Below are positions 34,244-46,074 of a stretch of DNA of 64,000 bases, piece after piece. Each line of letters opens with the position of its first letter. Position 1 is the stretch's first letter. The notes beneath the pieces are model-generated. The model had not been told where the DNA came from. It was given only the letters and a program-made list of their open reading frames with translations, and did not search any database. Origin of the DNA: Pantoea brenneri (GTDB taxonomy: Bacteria; Pseudomonadota; Gammaproteobacteria; Enterobacterales; Enterobacteriaceae); NCBI GenBank assembly GCA_002095305.1, contig MIEI01000002.1, positions 1-64,000 on the forward strand, read 5' to 3'. The translations under genes were made by a program, and so were the position numbers.

Positions 34244-35206
34244 ATGGCTGCAACCAAGCCGGCATTCAAAGCCCCAGGCAAGCAAGGTGACAGAATATTT
34301 GGTGCGCTGGTCAAGCTTGCCGCGCTGATCGTCCTGTTGCTGATGGGCGGCATTATCGTCTCCCTGATCATCTCCTCGTGGCCAAGCATTCAGAAGTTTG
34401 GTTTCTCCTTTTTGTGGACCAAAACCTGGGATGCCCCCAACGAACAATTTGGTGCGCTGGTACCGATTTACGGCACCCTCGTCACCTCTATCATCGCGCT
34501 GATTATTGCCGTGCCGGTCAGTTTTGGTATCGCGCTGTTCCTGACCGAACTCGCGCCAGGCTGGCTGCGTCGCCCGCTGGGTACCGCCATTGAGCTGCTG
34601 GCCGCGATCCCCAGCATTGTCTATGGCATGTGGGGCCTGTTCGTGTTTGCGCCGCTGTTTGCTGAATATTTCCAGACGCCGGTCAACGACGTGATGTCAG
34701 GCATTCCGATTGTCGGTGAGCTGTTCTCCGGTCCGGCATTCGGTATCGGTATTCTGGCCGCTGGCGTGATTCTGGCGATCATGATCATCCCCTACATCGC
34801 CTCCGTGATGCGCGATGTGTTTGAGCAGACGCCGGTGATGATGAAAGAGTCGGCCTACGGCATCGGCTGCACCACCTGGGAAGTGATCTGGCGTATCGTG
34901 CTGCCCTTCACCAAAAACGGTGTGATAGGGGGCGTGATGCTGGGACTGGGCCGCGCACTGGGTGAAACCATGGCGGTGACCTTTATTATCGGCAACACCT
35001 ACCAGCTCGATAGCCCGTCGCTGTTTATGCCGGGCAACAGCATCACCTCCGCCCTCGCCAATGAGTTCGCTGAAGCGGAATCCGGCGTGCATGTGGCGGC
35101 GCTGATGGAGCTGGGTCTGATTCTGTTTGTGATTACCTTTATCGTGCTGGCGATTTCAAAACTGATGATTATGCGGCTGGCGAAAAGTGAAGGAGCGCGA
35201 TCATGA
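34244..35206 (+). CDS. pstC: Phosphate ABC transporter permease PstC
   Basis: Inner-membrane permease of the phosphate importer. 320 residues, six to seven hydrophobic helices, with [21 protein letters not shown] and the ATPase-contact loop [20 protein letters not shown]. Overlaps pstA by four bases (ATGA), so the two are translationally coupled. Confidence 0.96.
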   Translation: MAATKPAFKAPGKQGDRIFGALVKLAALIVLLLMGGIIVSLIISSWPSIQKFGFSFLWTKTWDAPNEQFGALVPIYGTLVTSIIALIIAVPVSFGIALFLTELAPGWLRRPLGTAIELLAAIPSIVYGMWGLFVFAPLFAEYFQTPVNDVMSGIPIVGELFSGPAFGIGILAAGVILAIMIIPYIASVMRDVFEQTPVMMKESAYGIGCTTWEVIWRIVLPFTKNGVIGGVMLGLGRALGETMAVTFIIGNTYQLDSPSLFMPGNSITSALANEFAEAESGVHVAALMELGLILFVITFIVLAISKLMIMRLAKSEGARS

Positions 35207-36093
35207 CCACCATTGAAGTTCAGGCGCGCGCCGAACTCGACGCATCCCGTCGTAAGATGCAGTCCTGGCGCAGCACCAAAAACAAGATAGCGCTGACGCT
35301 GTCGCTGCTGACCATGGCATTTGGTCTGTTCTGGCTGGTGTGGATCCTGTTCACCACCGTATCACGCGGCCTTGATGGCCTGTCGTGGTCGCTGTTCACC
35401 GAATCAACGCCGCCACCGAATACTGCCGGCGGCGGCCTGGCGAACGCCTTAGCGGGCAGCGGATTACTGATTTTCTGGTCGACCTTCTTCGGCACGCCGC
35501 TGGGCATCATGGCCGGCATCTACCTGGCGGAATATGGCCGCAAGTCGTTTCTGTCGGAAGTGATCCGCTTTATTAACGACATTCTGCTGTCAGCGCCGTC
35601 GATTGTGGTCGGGCTGTTTGTCTACACCATTGTGGTGTCGCAGATGCAGCACTTCTCCGGCTGGGCCGGGGTGATTGCGCTGGCGCTGCTGCAGGTGCCG
35701 ATCGTAATTCGTACCACCGAGAACATGCTGCGGCTGGTGCCGGACAGCATGCGTGAAGCGGCTTATGCGCTGGGCACGCCGAAGTGGAAGATGATCTCCG
35801 CCATCACCCTGAAGGCGTCGGTCTCCGGCATTATCACCGGGGTATTGCTGGCGATTGCCCGCATCGCTGGTGAGACCGCGCCGCTGCTGTTTACCGCGCT
35901 GTCGAACCAGTTCTGGAGCACCGACATGATGCAGCCGCTGGCGAATCTGCCGGTCACCATCTTTAAGTTCGCCATGAGCCCGTTCGCCGAATGGCAGAGC
36001 CTGGCCTGGGCTGGCGTACTGATTATTACCTTGTGCGTGCTGCTGCTGAATATCGTAGCGCGGGTGATTTTTGCCAAAGGTAAACACGGTTAA
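35203..36093 (+). CDS. pstA: Phosphate ABC transporter permease PstA
   Basis: Second permease of the importer, 296 residues, six helices. Shows [36 protein letters not shown] and the coupling loop [20 protein letters not shown]. The start lies inside the end of pstC (GGAGC upstream at about 35191). Confidence 0.96.
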   Translation: MTTIEVQARAELDASRRKMQSWRSTKNKIALTLSLLTMAFGLFWLVWILFTTVSRGLDGLSWSLFTESTPPPNTAGGGLANALAGSGLLIFWSTFFGTPLGIMAGIYLAEYGRKSFLSEVIRFINDILLSAPSIVVGLFVYTIVVSQMQHFSGWAGVIALALLQVPIVIRTTENMLRLVPDSMREAAYALGTPKWKMISAITLKASVSGIITGVLLAIARIAGETAPLLFTALSNQFWSTDMMQPLANLPVTIFKFAMSPFAEWQSLAWAGVLIITLCVLLLNIVARVIFAKGKHG

Positions 36094-36125
36094 CTTCCGG
36101 CGCTGCCCTGCGCGGCGCCGTATAA

Positions 36126-36911
<786 letters not shown>

Positions 36912-36928
36912 TTTGACAGGAGATCGCC

Positions 36929-37663
36929 ATGGATAATCTGAATCTGAACAAACATATCTCCGGTCAGTTCAATGCCGAGCTGGAGCACATTCGCACCCAG
37001 GTGATGATCATGGGTGGCATGGTCGAGCAGCAGCTGACCGACGCCATCACCGCGATGCATAACCTCGATGGTGAACTGGCGCAGCGGGTGATCGACGGCG
37101 ACCAGAAGGTCAACATGATGGAAGTGGAGATTGATGAGGCCTGCGTGCGCATCATCGCCAAACGTCAGCCAACCGCTATCGATTTGCGGCTGGTGATGGC
37201 GATCATTAAAACCATTTCTGAGCTGGAACGGATTGGTGACGTAGCGGAGAAGATCAGCCGCACCGCGCTGGAGAAGTTCGGTCAGCAACATCTGCCGCTG
37301 CTGGTGAGTCTCGAGTCGCTGGGTCGTCATACCGTACAGATGCTGCATGATGTGCTGGACGCTTTTGCGCGCATGGACCTCAACGAAGCGATCGCTATCT
37401 ACCGTGAAGATAAAAAGGTGGATAAAGAGTACGAGGGCATTGTGCGTCAACTGATGACCTACATGATGGAAGATCCGCGTACCATTCCCAGCGTACTGAC
37501 GGCGTTGTTCTGCGCCCGGGCGATTGAGCGCATCGGCGATCGCTGCCAGAACATCTGTGAAATCATCTTCTATTTCGTCAAAGGTCAGGATTTCCGCCAC
37601 GTTGGCGGTGACCGGCTCGACGAACTGCTGTCAGGCGATGATGGCAGCAATAAGCCCTCCTGA
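36929..37663 (+). CDS. phoU: Phosphate signalling protein PhoU
   Basis: Negative regulator linking the Pst transporter to the PhoR/PhoB system. 244 residues of two three-helix bundles; the metal-binding motif ERIGD occurs twice ([14 protein letters not shown] and [15 protein letters not shown]). AGGAGATC precedes the ATG, 17 bases after pstB. Completes the E. coli-type pstSCAB-phoU operon. Confidence 0.97.
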   Translation: MDNLNLNKHISGQFNAELEHIRTQVMIMGGMVEQQLTDAITAMHNLDGELAQRVIDGDQKVNMMEVEIDEACVRIIAKRQPTAIDLRLVMAIIKTISELERIGDVAEKISRTALEKFGQQHLPLLVSLESLGRHTVQMLHDVLDAFARMDLNEAIAIYREDKKVDKEYEGIVRQLMTYMMEDPRTIPSVLTALFCARAIERIGDRCQNICEIIFYFVKGQDFRHVGGDRLDELLSGDDGSNKPS

Positions 37664-37671
37664 GTGACCGC

Positions 37672-37704
37672 AACCGTACGCCGCGCTGGCGTACGGTTCG
37701 GCGT
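37672..37704 (+). terminator. Probable phoU terminator
   Basis: AACCGTACGC (37672-37681) and GCGTACGGTT (37689-37698) form a perfect 10-bp stem, followed by CGGCGTTTTC; the T-run is short and late. Confidence 0.6.
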
Positions 37705-37710
37705 TTTCGA

Positions 37711-37739
37711 TTGGTCCCCCCGGCAACACTCTTTATACT
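37711..37739 (+). promoter_or_regulatory. Promoter of the MFS gene after phoU
   Basis: TTGGTC (37711-37716), 17 bases, TATACT (37734-37739). Good sigma-70 spacing, 32 bases before the start codon. Confidence 0.6.
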
Positions 37740-37770
37740 TGCGGCACTTTTCCTTCTGAGGTGCTGAATA

Positions 37771-39009
37771 ATGTCTCCTTCTCCCCAGGCTAAACCCGGC
37801 GTCACGCCCGGTAAAGCGATGCTGGCCGCCGTCAGCGGTTATGCGATGGATGGATTTGATCTGCTGATCCTTGGCTTTATGCTGCCGGCGATCAGCGTCT
37901 CGCTGGCGCTCAATCCATCGCAGGCGGGATCGCTGGTCACCTGGACGCTGATCGGCGCGGTCATCGGCGGTATTGTGTTTGGCCATCTCAGCGATCGCTT
38001 TGGTCGTATTCGTATGCTGACCATCACTATCCTGGTGTTCTCGGTGTTTACCGGCCTGTGCGCCGTGGCGCAGGGCTACTGGGATCTGCTGGCCTGGCGT
38101 ACCCTGGCGGGCGTCGGGCTGGGCGGAGAGTTCGGCATCGGTATGGCGCTGATTGCCGAAGCCTGGCCGGCAGAGAAGCGCAACCGCGCCTCGGCGTGGG
38201 TCGGTATCGGCTGGCAGCTCGGTGTGCTGCTGGCGGCCTTTATTACGCCGCCGCTGCTGAGCGTGATCGGCTGGCGCGGCATGTTTCTGGTCGGTTTATT
38301 ACCCGCGCTGGTCTCGTTTGTGATCCGTCGCAGTATGGGCGAACCGGAGGCCTATCGCCGACAGGTCAAAAACGTTCCCTCGCTCTCTTTCCCGGCGCGC
38401 CTCAAGCTGCTGGTCCGCGATCGCGCGACTGCAAAAGCCAGCCTCGGCATTTTCATCCTCTGTTCGGTACAGAATTTTGGCTACTACGGCCTGATGATCT
38501 GGATGCCGAGCTACCTCTCCTCCAGCTTCGGCTTCAGCCTGACCAAATCGGGTCTGTGGACGGCGGTAACGGTGGTCGGTATGACCTTCGGTATCTGGCT
38601 GTTTGGTGTGCTGGCCGATCGCTTTGCGCGCTGGAAGATTTTCCTGCTCTATCAGTTTGGCGCGGTAGTGATGGTGGTGATTTATGCTCAGTTACGCGAT
38701 CCCGGCATCATGCTGGTTACCGGGGCGATCATGGGAATGTTCGTTAACGGGATGATTGGCGGTTACGGCGCGCTGATCTCCGATACCTTCCCGCCACAGG
38801 TGCGGGCCACGGCGCAAAACGTCCTGTTTAACCTTGGGCGTGGCGTCGGCGGCTTCGGCCCGGTGGTGATTGGCCTGCTGGCGAGCCAGTTCTCCTTTGC
38901 GGCGGCGATTACGCTGCTGGCGCTGATCTATCTGCTGGATATTGTGGCCACCCTGTTCCTGCTGCCGAAAAAGCACAGTCAGGATGACACGCTGGGCGCG
39001 ATTGGCTGA
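37771..39009 (+). CDS. MFS transporter, AAHS/SHS-like (substrate unknown)
   Basis: 412-residue, twelve-helix major facilitator protein. The start has the acid-symporter pattern YAMDGFDLLILGFMLPAIS with an Asp in helix 1 (as in the aromatic acid and sialate:H+ symporter families), and loop 2-3 is GHLSDRFGRIRM. The second half has GVLADRFARWKI and ISDTFPPQVRATAQNV. The substrate is probably an organic or aromatic acid, but this is inference. It has its own promoter, and no such gene follows phoU in E. coli. No regulator or catabolic gene is beside it. Confidence 0.7.
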   Translation: MSPSPQAKPGVTPGKAMLAAVSGYAMDGFDLLILGFMLPAISVSLALNPSQAGSLVTWTLIGAVIGGIVFGHLSDRFGRIRMLTITILVFSVFTGLCAVAQGYWDLLAWRTLAGVGLGGEFGIGMALIAEAWPAEKRNRASAWVGIGWQLGVLLAAFITPPLLSVIGWRGMFLVGLLPALVSFVIRRSMGEPEAYRRQVKNVPSLSFPARLKLLVRDRATAKASLGIFILCSVQNFGYYGLMIWMPSYLSSSFGFSLTKSGLWTAVTVVGMTFGIWLFGVLADRFARWKIFLLYQFGAVVMVVIYAQLRDPGIMLVTGAIMGMFVNGMIGGYGALISDTFPPQVRATAQNVLFNLGRGVGGFGPVVIGLLASQFSFAAAITLLALIYLLDIVATLFLLPKKHSQDDTLGAIG

Positions 39010-39135
39010 AAGCAGGGCGCGGATCTGCCGGGATGTGAACAACTATCCCGGCTGTGATGCTACCGGCCGGTAAACGGATAAGCAAAACGCACCGACACGG
39101 CGGTTACCGGCCAGCGCGTCGGGGTTTGTCGCGGT

Positions 39136-40578
39136 TTAGTGCATTAACGGCAGCAGTTGCTGATACAGCGCGGCAAACGTCTGCCGCAGCGGCTGGTAAT
39201 GCGCCCTGCGCGCGCTGTCCGGCCGGTGGCGTTGCACCAGGGTAAGCGTCGGTGCCGCAGCCTGACCATCCAGTGCCAGCTGCGCCAGCCTGGCCGCGCC
39301 GAGTGCCGGTCCGACCTCACCACCGTGGCAGTAATCGAGCGTCTGACCGCTGATGTCCGCCAGCATCTGCCGCCACATCGCACTGCGTGCGCCGCCCCCG
39401 ATCAACATAATACTTTTTGGCTGCACGCCGCATTCATGCAGCACATCCATCCCCTGCGCCAGCGCAAATCCCACGCCTTCCAGCACCGCCCGCGCCAGTT
39501 CCGGACGACCATGCTGGTGGGTAAAGCCAAAGAAAGCGCCTCTGGCGTTGGGATTGTTGTGCGGCGTGCGTTCGCCGGAGAGATAGGGTAAAAACCACAG
39601 CGGCGGCACGTCATCGCGCGCCCGCGCCGCCTCATCCAGCAGTGCCGGTACATCGTGACAGCCGGTCAGTTCAGCCGCCCAGTCGAGGCAGGAAGCGGCG
39701 CTGAGCATCACCGACATCAGATGCCAGCGCTGCGGTAAGGCATGACAGAAACTGTGAACGGCGCGCTGAGGATTACTCAGATAGCCCTTGCTGACCACAA
39801 AGTAGACGCCGGAGGTGCCCAGTGAGAGCATGCCCTGACCCGGCTCAGTCATGCCAACGCCGACCGCGCCCGCCGCATTATCGCCACCGCCCGCCGCCAG
39901 CGGCACCGGATTCATTTTCCAGCGCGCCGCCAGGGCAGCATCCAGCGTGCCGGTTATGGCATTGCCCTCATACAGTTGTGGCATCTGCTCACGACTGAGA
40001 TCGCAGGCGCGCAGCATCTCATCGCTCCAGTCTCGCCGCGCCACATCCAGCCACAGCGTGCCTGCCGCATCTGACAGGTCGGTGGCGAAGTCACCGCTCA
40101 TCCGCCAGCGCAGGTAATCTTTTGGCAACAGCACCTTCGCGATCTGACTGAAAATGACCGGTTGGTGTTGCTGCACCCACAGCAGCTTGGGCGCCGTGAA
40201 ACCGGGCATCATCAGGTTGCCGGTGATCGCCCGGGCGTCCGGCACCTTCTGTTCCAGTTCACGGCACTGCGCCTCACTACGCCCATCATTCCACAGTATC
40301 GCCGGACGCAGAACGCGGCCGGCGCTGTCCAGCAGGGTCGCGCCATGCATCTGGCCGCTCAGCCCGATCGCCTCAACGGCGCGCAGATCGTGCTGCCGGC
40401 TCAGCGCCTGCATAGCGTGGTCCAGCGCCTGCCACCAGCTTTCGGGATCCTGTTCGCTCCACAGCGGCTGTGGACGTGAAACCTGCAGCGGCGCTGTTTC
40501 TGTCGCCCGCACCTGGCCGGCGGCATCCACCAGCACCACTTTGACGCCAGAGGTGCCTAAATCGATCCCGATAAACAT
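39136..40578 (-). CDS. xylB: Xylulokinase XylB
   Basis: FGGY-family kinase that phosphorylates D-xylulose to xylulose 5-phosphate, feeding the pentose phosphate pathway. 480 residues; N-terminal FIGIDLGTSGVKVV, substrate segment GLSGQMHGA, catalytic Asp233 in GGGDNAAGAVG, and C-terminal ATP-binding IGGGARSAMWRQMLAD. Follows xylA by 17 bases on the same strand. Confidence 0.96.
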   Translation of the reverse strand: MFIGIDLGTSGVKVVLVDAAGQVRATETAPLQVSRPQPLWSEQDPESWWQALDHAMQALSRQHDLRAVEAIGLSGQMHGATLLDSAGRVLRPAILWNDGRSEAQCRELEQKVPDARAITGNLMMPGFTAPKLLWVQQHQPVIFSQIAKVLLPKDYLRWRMSGDFATDLSDAAGTLWLDVARRDWSDEMLRACDLSREQMPQLYEGNAITGTLDAALAARWKMNPVPLAAGGGDNAAGAVGVGMTEPGQGMLSLGTSGVYFVVSKGYLSNPQRAVHSFCHALPQRWHLMSVMLSAASCLDWAAELTGCHDVPALLDEAARARDDVPPLWFLPYLSGERTPHNNPNARGAFFGFTHQHGRPELARAVLEGVGFALAQGMDVLHECGVQPKSIMLIGGGARSAMWRQMLADISGQTLDYCHGGEVGPALGAARLAQLALDGQAAAPTLTLVQRHRPDSARRAHYQPLRQTFAALYQQLLPLMH

Positions 40579-40595
40579 GTTCTGCTCCTGAACGT

Positions 40596-41918
40596 TTAGA
40601 AATCAAACAGATAGTGATTCACCAGGTTTTCCAGCTGCTCCTGGCGTCCGCTCTGATGTTGCGGATTCAACTGCTGTTGCTGAGCATGCGCCGCCAGCGT
40701 GGCCAGTGAAAACTCGCCTTTCAAAATTTGCTGGCCGAACTCACCATTCCAGCCGCTGTAACGCTGTGCCACGCGCTTATCCAGCTCGCCGTCGTCGATC
40801 ATCCGGGCCGCGACTTTCAGCGCCAGCGCCATGGTATCCATCGCGCCGATATGGCCGTAGAACAGATCGTATTTGTCGGTGCTCTGGCGACGCACTTTGG
40901 CATCAAAGTTTAAGCCGCCGGTGGTAAAGCCGCCCGCCTTGAGGATCTCATACATCACCAGCGCATTCTCCTCCACGCTGACCGGGAACTGATCGGTGTC
41001 CCAGCCACACTGCGCGTCGCCGCGGTTGGCATCGACCGAGCCGAAAATGCCCAGCGCAATGGCGGTAGCTATTTCGTGGTGGAAAGAGTGACCGGCCAGC
41101 GTGGCGTGATTGGCCTCGACGTTCACTTTGATCTCTTTCTCCAGACCGAACTGTTTGAGGAAGCCATACACCGTGGCGACGTCGTAGTCGTACTGATGCT
41201 TGGTCGGTTCCTGCGGCTTCGGCTCAATCAGCAGTGTGCCCTGGAAACCGATTTTGTGTTTGTGCTCAACCACCATCTGCATAAAGCGGCCAATCTGCTC
41301 GCGCTCCTGGCGCAGATCGGTATTCAGCAGAGTTTCATACCCTTCGCGGCCGCCCCACAGCACATAGTTTTCACCGCCAAGGGTTTTGGTGGCCTGCATG
41401 GCGCTGCACACCTGAGTCGCGGCCCAGGCGAAGACCGCCGGATCGGGATTGGTCGCCGCGCCCGCGCCGTAGCGTGGATGGGTAAAGCAGTTCGCCGTGC
41501 CCCACAGCAGCTTCACCCCGGTCTCCTGCTGCTTCTCCAGCAGCTTATCGGTCATGATGGCAAAATTGTCCTGATAGCTGCGCAGCGAATCGCCTTCCGG
41601 CGAAACATCCACATCATGAAAGCAGTAATAAGGCACGTTCAGCTTGTGAAAGAACTCAAAGGCGACGTCCGCTTTTTGCTTCGCCAGCTGCAGCGCATCA
41701 CCATTTTTTTGCCATGGGCGATCAAACGCGCCGACGCCAAACATATCCGCTCCGTTCCAGCAGAAGGTATGCCAGTAGCAGGCCGCAAAGCGCAGATGTT
41801 CCGCCATGGTCTTGCCGAGGATCACTTCGTCAGGATTGTAATGACGAAACGCGAGAGGCTGAGTCGATTTGGTTCCTTCGTAACGGACGCGATCGATCTG
41901 ATCGAAATAAGCGTGCAT
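40596..41918 (-). CDS. xylA: Xylose isomerase XylA
   Basis: Isomerises D-xylose to D-xylulose. 440 residues, as in E. coli. The catalytic pair His101 and Asp104 is in [10 protein letters not shown]; metal ligands follow in the conserved barrel strands ([40 protein letters not shown]). First gene of xylAB, divergent from xylFGH. Confidence 0.97.
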   Translation of the reverse strand: MHAYFDQIDRVRYEGTKSTQPLAFRHYNPDEVILGKTMAEHLRFAACYWHTFCWNGADMFGVGAFDRPWQKNGDALQLAKQKADVAFEFFHKLNVPYYCFHDVDVSPEGDSLRSYQDNFAIMTDKLLEKQQETGVKLLWGTANCFTHPRYGAGAATNPDPAVFAWAATQVCSAMQATKTLGGENYVLWGGREGYETLLNTDLRQEREQIGRFMQMVVEHKHKIGFQGTLLIEPKPQEPTKHQYDYDVATVYGFLKQFGLEKEIKVNVEANHATLAGHSFHHEIATAIALGIFGSVDANRGDAQCGWDTDQFPVSVEENALVMYEILKAGGFTTGGLNFDAKVRRQSTDKYDLFYGHIGAMDTMALALKVAARMIDDGELDKRVAQRYSGWNGEFGQQILKGEFSLATLAAHAQQQQLNPQHQSGRQEQLENLVNHYLFDF

Positions 41919-42264
41919 GGTTTGCTCCTTAGCATCGGGACCCGAATGGTCTGCATTGAAGCGATATTTGATATTGGCTGTCGGCGCGGCTCAATTACGA
42001 TATTTCACACTGCGTATCAGATAATTATTATTTGTGCGCTGGCTCGCAAAATAAAGCTGATCTCAGCGCGGTTATTGCCGGATCTCTTGCTCAGTCCGAA
42101 AAAGATGAAATATCGATCGCGCTCATAAAAAAAGAAATAAACCAAAAAACGTAATGGCCGGATAAAAATCAGTAATTGATGTAACGGGAAAATCAGGGCA
42201 ACAATTCATCCGCCTGGTTCATGGGCCTGCAACGACAATAGCCTCAACCTACAGGATAAACGCA
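41919..42264. promoter_or_regulatory. xylA-xylF divergent control region
   Basis: 346 bases without a gene between divergent xyl operons. It should hold two promoters and XylR sites as in E. coli. A CRP-like site is seen at 42031-42050 and A-rich tracts at 42122-42160; I could not define the XylR operators by eye. Confidence 0.7.
42031..42050. promoter_or_regulatory. CRP-like site in the xyl control region
   Basis: TTTGTGCGCTGGCTCGCAAA resembles TGTGA-N6-TCACA with one or two mismatches in each half. Glucose repression of both xyl operons through one CRP site is known in E. coli. Confidence 0.5.
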
Positions 42265-43257
42265 ATGAAGATGAAACATGCGCTGTTAGCCGTCTGCGCT
42301 GCGCTGGCTCTGTTCAGCCAGACCAGCGTGGCCAAAGAAGTGAAGATCGGCATGGCAATTGATGATTTACGTCTGGAACGCTGGCAAAAAGACCGCGATA
42401 TTTTCGTGAAGCAGGCGGAATCGCTGGGTGCGCAGGTGTTTGTCCAGTCGGCAAACGGCAATGAAGAAACCCAGATGTCGCAGATTGAAAATATGATCAA
42501 CCGCGGCGTCGATGTGCTGGTGATTATTCCCTATAACGGCCAGGTGCTGAGTAACGTGGTCGCCGAAGCGAAACGTGAAGGGATTAAAGTACTGGCCTAC
42601 GACCGGATGATAAATAACGCTGACATCGATTTTTATATCTCGTTTGATAATGAAAAAGTGGGTGAGTTGCAGGCCGAAAGCATTGTGAAACAGGTGCCTA
42701 AGGGCAACTACTTTTTAATGGGCGTTTCCCCGGTAGATAATAATGCCCGCCTGTTCCGCGCCGGCCAGATGAAAGTATTAAAACCCTTTATCGATAATGG
42801 CAGCATTAAAATTGTCGGCGATCAGTGGGTCGATGCCTGGCTGCCGGAAAACGCTCTGAAAATTATGGAAAACGCGCTGACCGCCAACGGTAACCATATC
42901 GATGCGGTTGTGGCGTCTAATGATGCTACCGCCGGCGGGGCGATTCAGGCGCTGAGCGCCCAGGGACTGGCCGGCAAAGTGGCGATCTCCGGCCAGGATG
43001 CTGACCTGGCGGCCATCAAACGGATTAAAGCCGGCACCCAGACCATGACGGTATACAAGCCGATCACCGAACTCGCCACCGAAGCAGCAAAAATCGCAGT
43101 CGAACTGGGCGATGGCAAAAAGCCGGCCAGCAACAGCACGCTGAACAACGGACTTAAAGAGGTTCCATCGCGGCTGCTGACCCCGATTCAGGTCAACAAA
43201 GACAATATCGAAAGCACCGTGGTGAAAGACGGTTTCCACAAACAGAGCGAACTCTGA
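42265..43257 (+). CDS. xylF: Xylose-binding periplasmic protein XylF
   Basis: Periplasmic receptor of the xylose ABC importer. 330 residues; signal peptide about 1-23 (ending TSVA), mature start [17 protein letters not shown] with the xylose-stacking segment, and the family segments [15 protein letters not shown] and [19 protein letters not shown] at 42251-42254 precedes the ATG. Confidence 0.96.
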   Translation: MKMKHALLAVCAALALFSQTSVAKEVKIGMAIDDLRLERWQKDRDIFVKQAESLGAQVFVQSANGNEETQMSQIENMINRGVDVLVIIPYNGQVLSNVVAEAKREGIKVLAYDRMINNADIDFYISFDNEKVGELQAESIVKQVPKGNYFLMGVSPVDNNARLFRAGQMKVLKPFIDNGSIKIVGDQWVDAWLPENALKIMENALTANGNHIDAVVASNDATAGGAIQALSAQGLAGKVAISGQDADLAAIKRIKAGTQTMTVYKPITELATEAAKIAVELGDGKKPASNSTLNNGLKEVPSRLLTPIQVNKDNIESTVVKDGFHKQSEL

Positions 43258-43285
43258 CCGCGCCTGGCGTGAGGGAGAACAGTCG

Positions 43286-44806
43286 ATGCTGCTGGAAATG
43301 AACAATATCACCAAGCGTTTCGGCGCGGTGAAAGCGCTGAATGATGTCAGCCTGCAGCTGGATGCGGGCGAAGTGATGTCGCTGTGTGGCGAAAATGGCT
43401 CAGGTAAATCGACCCTGATGAAAATCCTCTGCGGGCTCTATCCGCACGGTGATTTTGACGGCCAGATTTACTTTGCCGGCGACAAAATAGAGGCGCAGAC
43501 CATTCGTGATACCGAGCGCAAAGGGATTGTGATCATCCATCAGGAGCTGGCACTGGTGCGGCAACTGACGGTGATGGAGAACATTTTCCTCGGTGCCGAG
43601 CTGGGGCGTTTCGGCATGGTTGATGATGAAACCATGACGCTGCGCTGCCAGCAACTGCTGGCCCGGGTCGGGCTGAACGTCTCTCCCGCCGCGCGGGTCG
43701 GCGATTTGGGCCTCGGTCAGCAGCAGCTGGTGGAGATCGCGCGCGCGCTTAACAAGCAGGTCCGGTTACTGATCCTGGATGAGCCGACCTCCTCACTGAC
43801 CGAACAGGAGACGGAGGTGCTGCTCGGCATTATCCGTAACCTGCGTGAACACGGCATCGCCTGCATCTACATCTCCCACAAGCTGAACGAGGTCAAAGCG
43901 ATCTCCGATACCATCTGCGTCATTCGCGACGGTCAGCATATCGCCACCCGCACGGCAACCGGCCTGAGTGAAGATGACATCATCACCATGATGGTCGGAC
44001 GCGAGCTGACCGCGCTCTATCCCCATGCGCCGCATCAGATTGGCGATACGGTGCTGAAAGTCGAGAACCTCACGGCCTGGCATCCGGTTAACCGGCATAT
44101 TCGCCGCGTCAACAACGTCTCCTTCAGCCTGAAGCGCGGGGAAATTCTCGGCATCGCCGGGCTGGTCGGGGCGGGCAGAACCGAAACCGTGCAGTGCCTG
44201 TTCGGGGTCTGGCCGGGACGCTGGCAGGGCGATATCTGGATCAACGGCAAGCCGGTCAGGATCACCGATTGCCGCGCCGCCATTGCACACGGCATCGCCA
44301 TGGTGCCGGAAGACCGTAAAAAAGATGGCATCGTGCCGCTGATGGCGGTGGGAAAAAATATCACCCTCGCGGCGCTGGATCAGTTCAGCCACCGGCTTTC
44401 CACCCTCGATGAAGCGCAGGAACAGCAGGCGATCAACGCGGCGATTACCCGTCTGCGGGTGAAGACTTCCTCCTCTGAATTACCGATTGGCCGGCTGAGC
44501 GGCGGCAATCAGCAGAAAGCGATTCTGGCGAAGTGCCTGCTGCTTAACCCGCAAATTCTGATTCTGGATGAGCCGACGCGCGGCATTGATGTTGGTGCAC
44601 GTCAGGAGATCTACCTGCTGATCAATGCGCTGGTGCAGCAGGGGATCGCAGTGATTGTGATTTCGTCCGAGCTGCCGGAAGTACTGGGCCTGAGCGATCG
44701 GATACTGGTGATGCATGAAGGGCAAATTAAAGCTGATTTGATCAACGATAACCTGACTCAGGAGCAGGTGATGGAAGCCGCCCTGCGGAGTGAACATTAT
44801 GCTTAA
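43286..44806 (+). CDS. xylG: Xylose ABC transporter ATP-binding protein XylG
   Basis: Tandem ATPase of the xylose importer, 506 residues. First domain: Walker [10 protein letters not shown], signature-region [15 protein letters not shown], Walker [12 protein letters not shown]. Second domain: degenerate Walker [10 protein letters not shown], signature [13 protein letters not shown], Walker [15 protein letters not shown]. Ends [10 protein letters not shown], overlapping the xylH start by eight bases. Confidence 0.96.
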   Translation: MLLEMNNITKRFGAVKALNDVSLQLDAGEVMSLCGENGSGKSTLMKILCGLYPHGDFDGQIYFAGDKIEAQTIRDTERKGIVIIHQELALVRQLTVMENIFLGAELGRFGMVDDETMTLRCQQLLARVGLNVSPAARVGDLGLGQQQLVEIARALNKQVRLLILDEPTSSLTEQETEVLLGIIRNLREHGIACIYISHKLNEVKAISDTICVIRDGQHIATRTATGLSEDDIITMMVGRELTALYPHAPHQIGDTVLKVENLTAWHPVNRHIRRVNNVSFSLKRGEILGIAGLVGAGRTETVQCLFGVWPGRWQGDIWINGKPVRITDCRAAIAHGIAMVPEDRKKDGIVPLMAVGKNITLAALDQFSHRLSTLDEAQEQQAINAAITRLRVKTSSSELPIGRLSGGNQQKAILAKCLLLNPQILILDEPTRGIDVGARQEIYLLINALVQQGIAVIVISSELPEVLGLSDRILVMHEGQIKADLINDNLTQEQVMEAALRSEHYA

Positions 44807-45982
44807 GAGTGAAAGTACCAAAGTGGCCTGTCAGGAACCCCGGGCAAGCCGTCGCCCGGCAAATTCCCGCTGCCCAATCTCCAGGTGCTGGTGATGCTGG
44901 GAGCGATTGTGCTGATTGCCCTGTTCTTTACCTGGACCACCGATGGCGCGTGGCTCAGCCCGCGTAACGTTTCCAACCTGCTGCGACAGACCGCGATTAC
45001 CGGCATTCTGGCGGTGGGGATGGTGTTTGTGATTATCTCGGCGGAGATCGATCTGTCAGTCGGCTCAATGATGGGATTACTGGGCGGCGCCGCAGCGATT
45101 TTTGACGTCTGGCTGGGCTGGCCGCTGCCGCTGACCATTGTGGTTACCCTGGTGATGGGACTGCTGCTGGGGACCTGGAACGGCTGGTGGGTCGCCTATC
45201 GCAAAGTGCCGTCATTCATCGTCACGCTGGCGGGGATGCTGGCCTTTCGTGGCATCCTGGTGGGGATCACCGATGGCACCACGGTTGCGCCAATCACGCC
45301 GGGCATGTCGCAGATCGGCCAGAGCTACCTGCCGGGCGGCGTCGGTTTCGGCTTTGGTTTCGCCGGTCTGGCGCTGTTTATGCTGTGGCAATGGCGTTTA
45401 CGCCTGCGCCGTCAGCAGATTGGACTGGCCCAAAGCCCGGCCAGCGGCACCGTGGCACGTCAGGCGATTACCGCGATACTGGTGCTGGGCGCGATCTGGT
45501 TGCTGAACGATTATCGCGGCGTACCGACCCCGGTATTACTGCTCGCCCTGCTGTTGCTGGCCGGGATGTTTATGGCGACCCGGACCGCTTTTGGCCGACG
45601 CATTTACGCAATCGGCGGCAATATCGATGCGGCGCGACTGTCAGGGATTAACGTGGCGCGTACCAAACTGGCGGTGTTTGCGATTAACGGCGTGATGGTG
45701 GCCATTGCGGGTCTGATCCTCAGTTCGCGGCTGGGTGCCGGTTCGCCTTCGGCTGGCAACATTGCGGAACTCGACGCCATCGCCGCCTGTGTGATTGGCG
45801 GTACCAGCCTGGCCGGTGGGGTCGGCTCGGTAGCCGGTGCGGTGATGGGGGCATTTATCATGGCTTCACTGGATAACGGCATGAGCATGATGGACGTGCC
45901 GACCTTCTGGCAGTACATCGTCAAGGGTGCCATTCTGCTGCTGGCGGTGTGGATGGATACCGCCACGCGGCGTCGGGTGTAA
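44799..45982 (+). CDS. xylH: Xylose ABC transporter permease XylH, frameshifted in this sequence
   Basis: Inner-membrane permease of the xylose importer. The start ATG (44799) overlaps the end of xylG. After MLKSESTK the frame is lost at about 44822; one added A (ACCAAAAGT for ACCAAAGT) leads into [20 protein letters not shown] and the intact rest, with [28 protein letters not shown] and [17 protein letters not shown]. Restored length 394 residues, against 393 in E. coli. The later GTG near 44885 would drop the N-terminal segment and is rejected as start. Confidence 0.93.
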
Positions 45983-46074
45983 TCGCGTGGAGGATCACAT
46001 TGTGGCGCAAACCATTTTTATGCCCCTGTCAGCCGTGCTATGCAATGCGCTGAGCATTTAAGGGAATCGCCACC

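Noticed and set aside
41076-42128. 350-codon open frame on the plus strand
   Set aside because: Antisense to xylA and running into the xyl control region; no protein family visible.
44885-45982. xylH starting at 44885
   Set aside because: The true start overlaps the end of xylG at 44799; the later start only appears because of the missing A near 44822.
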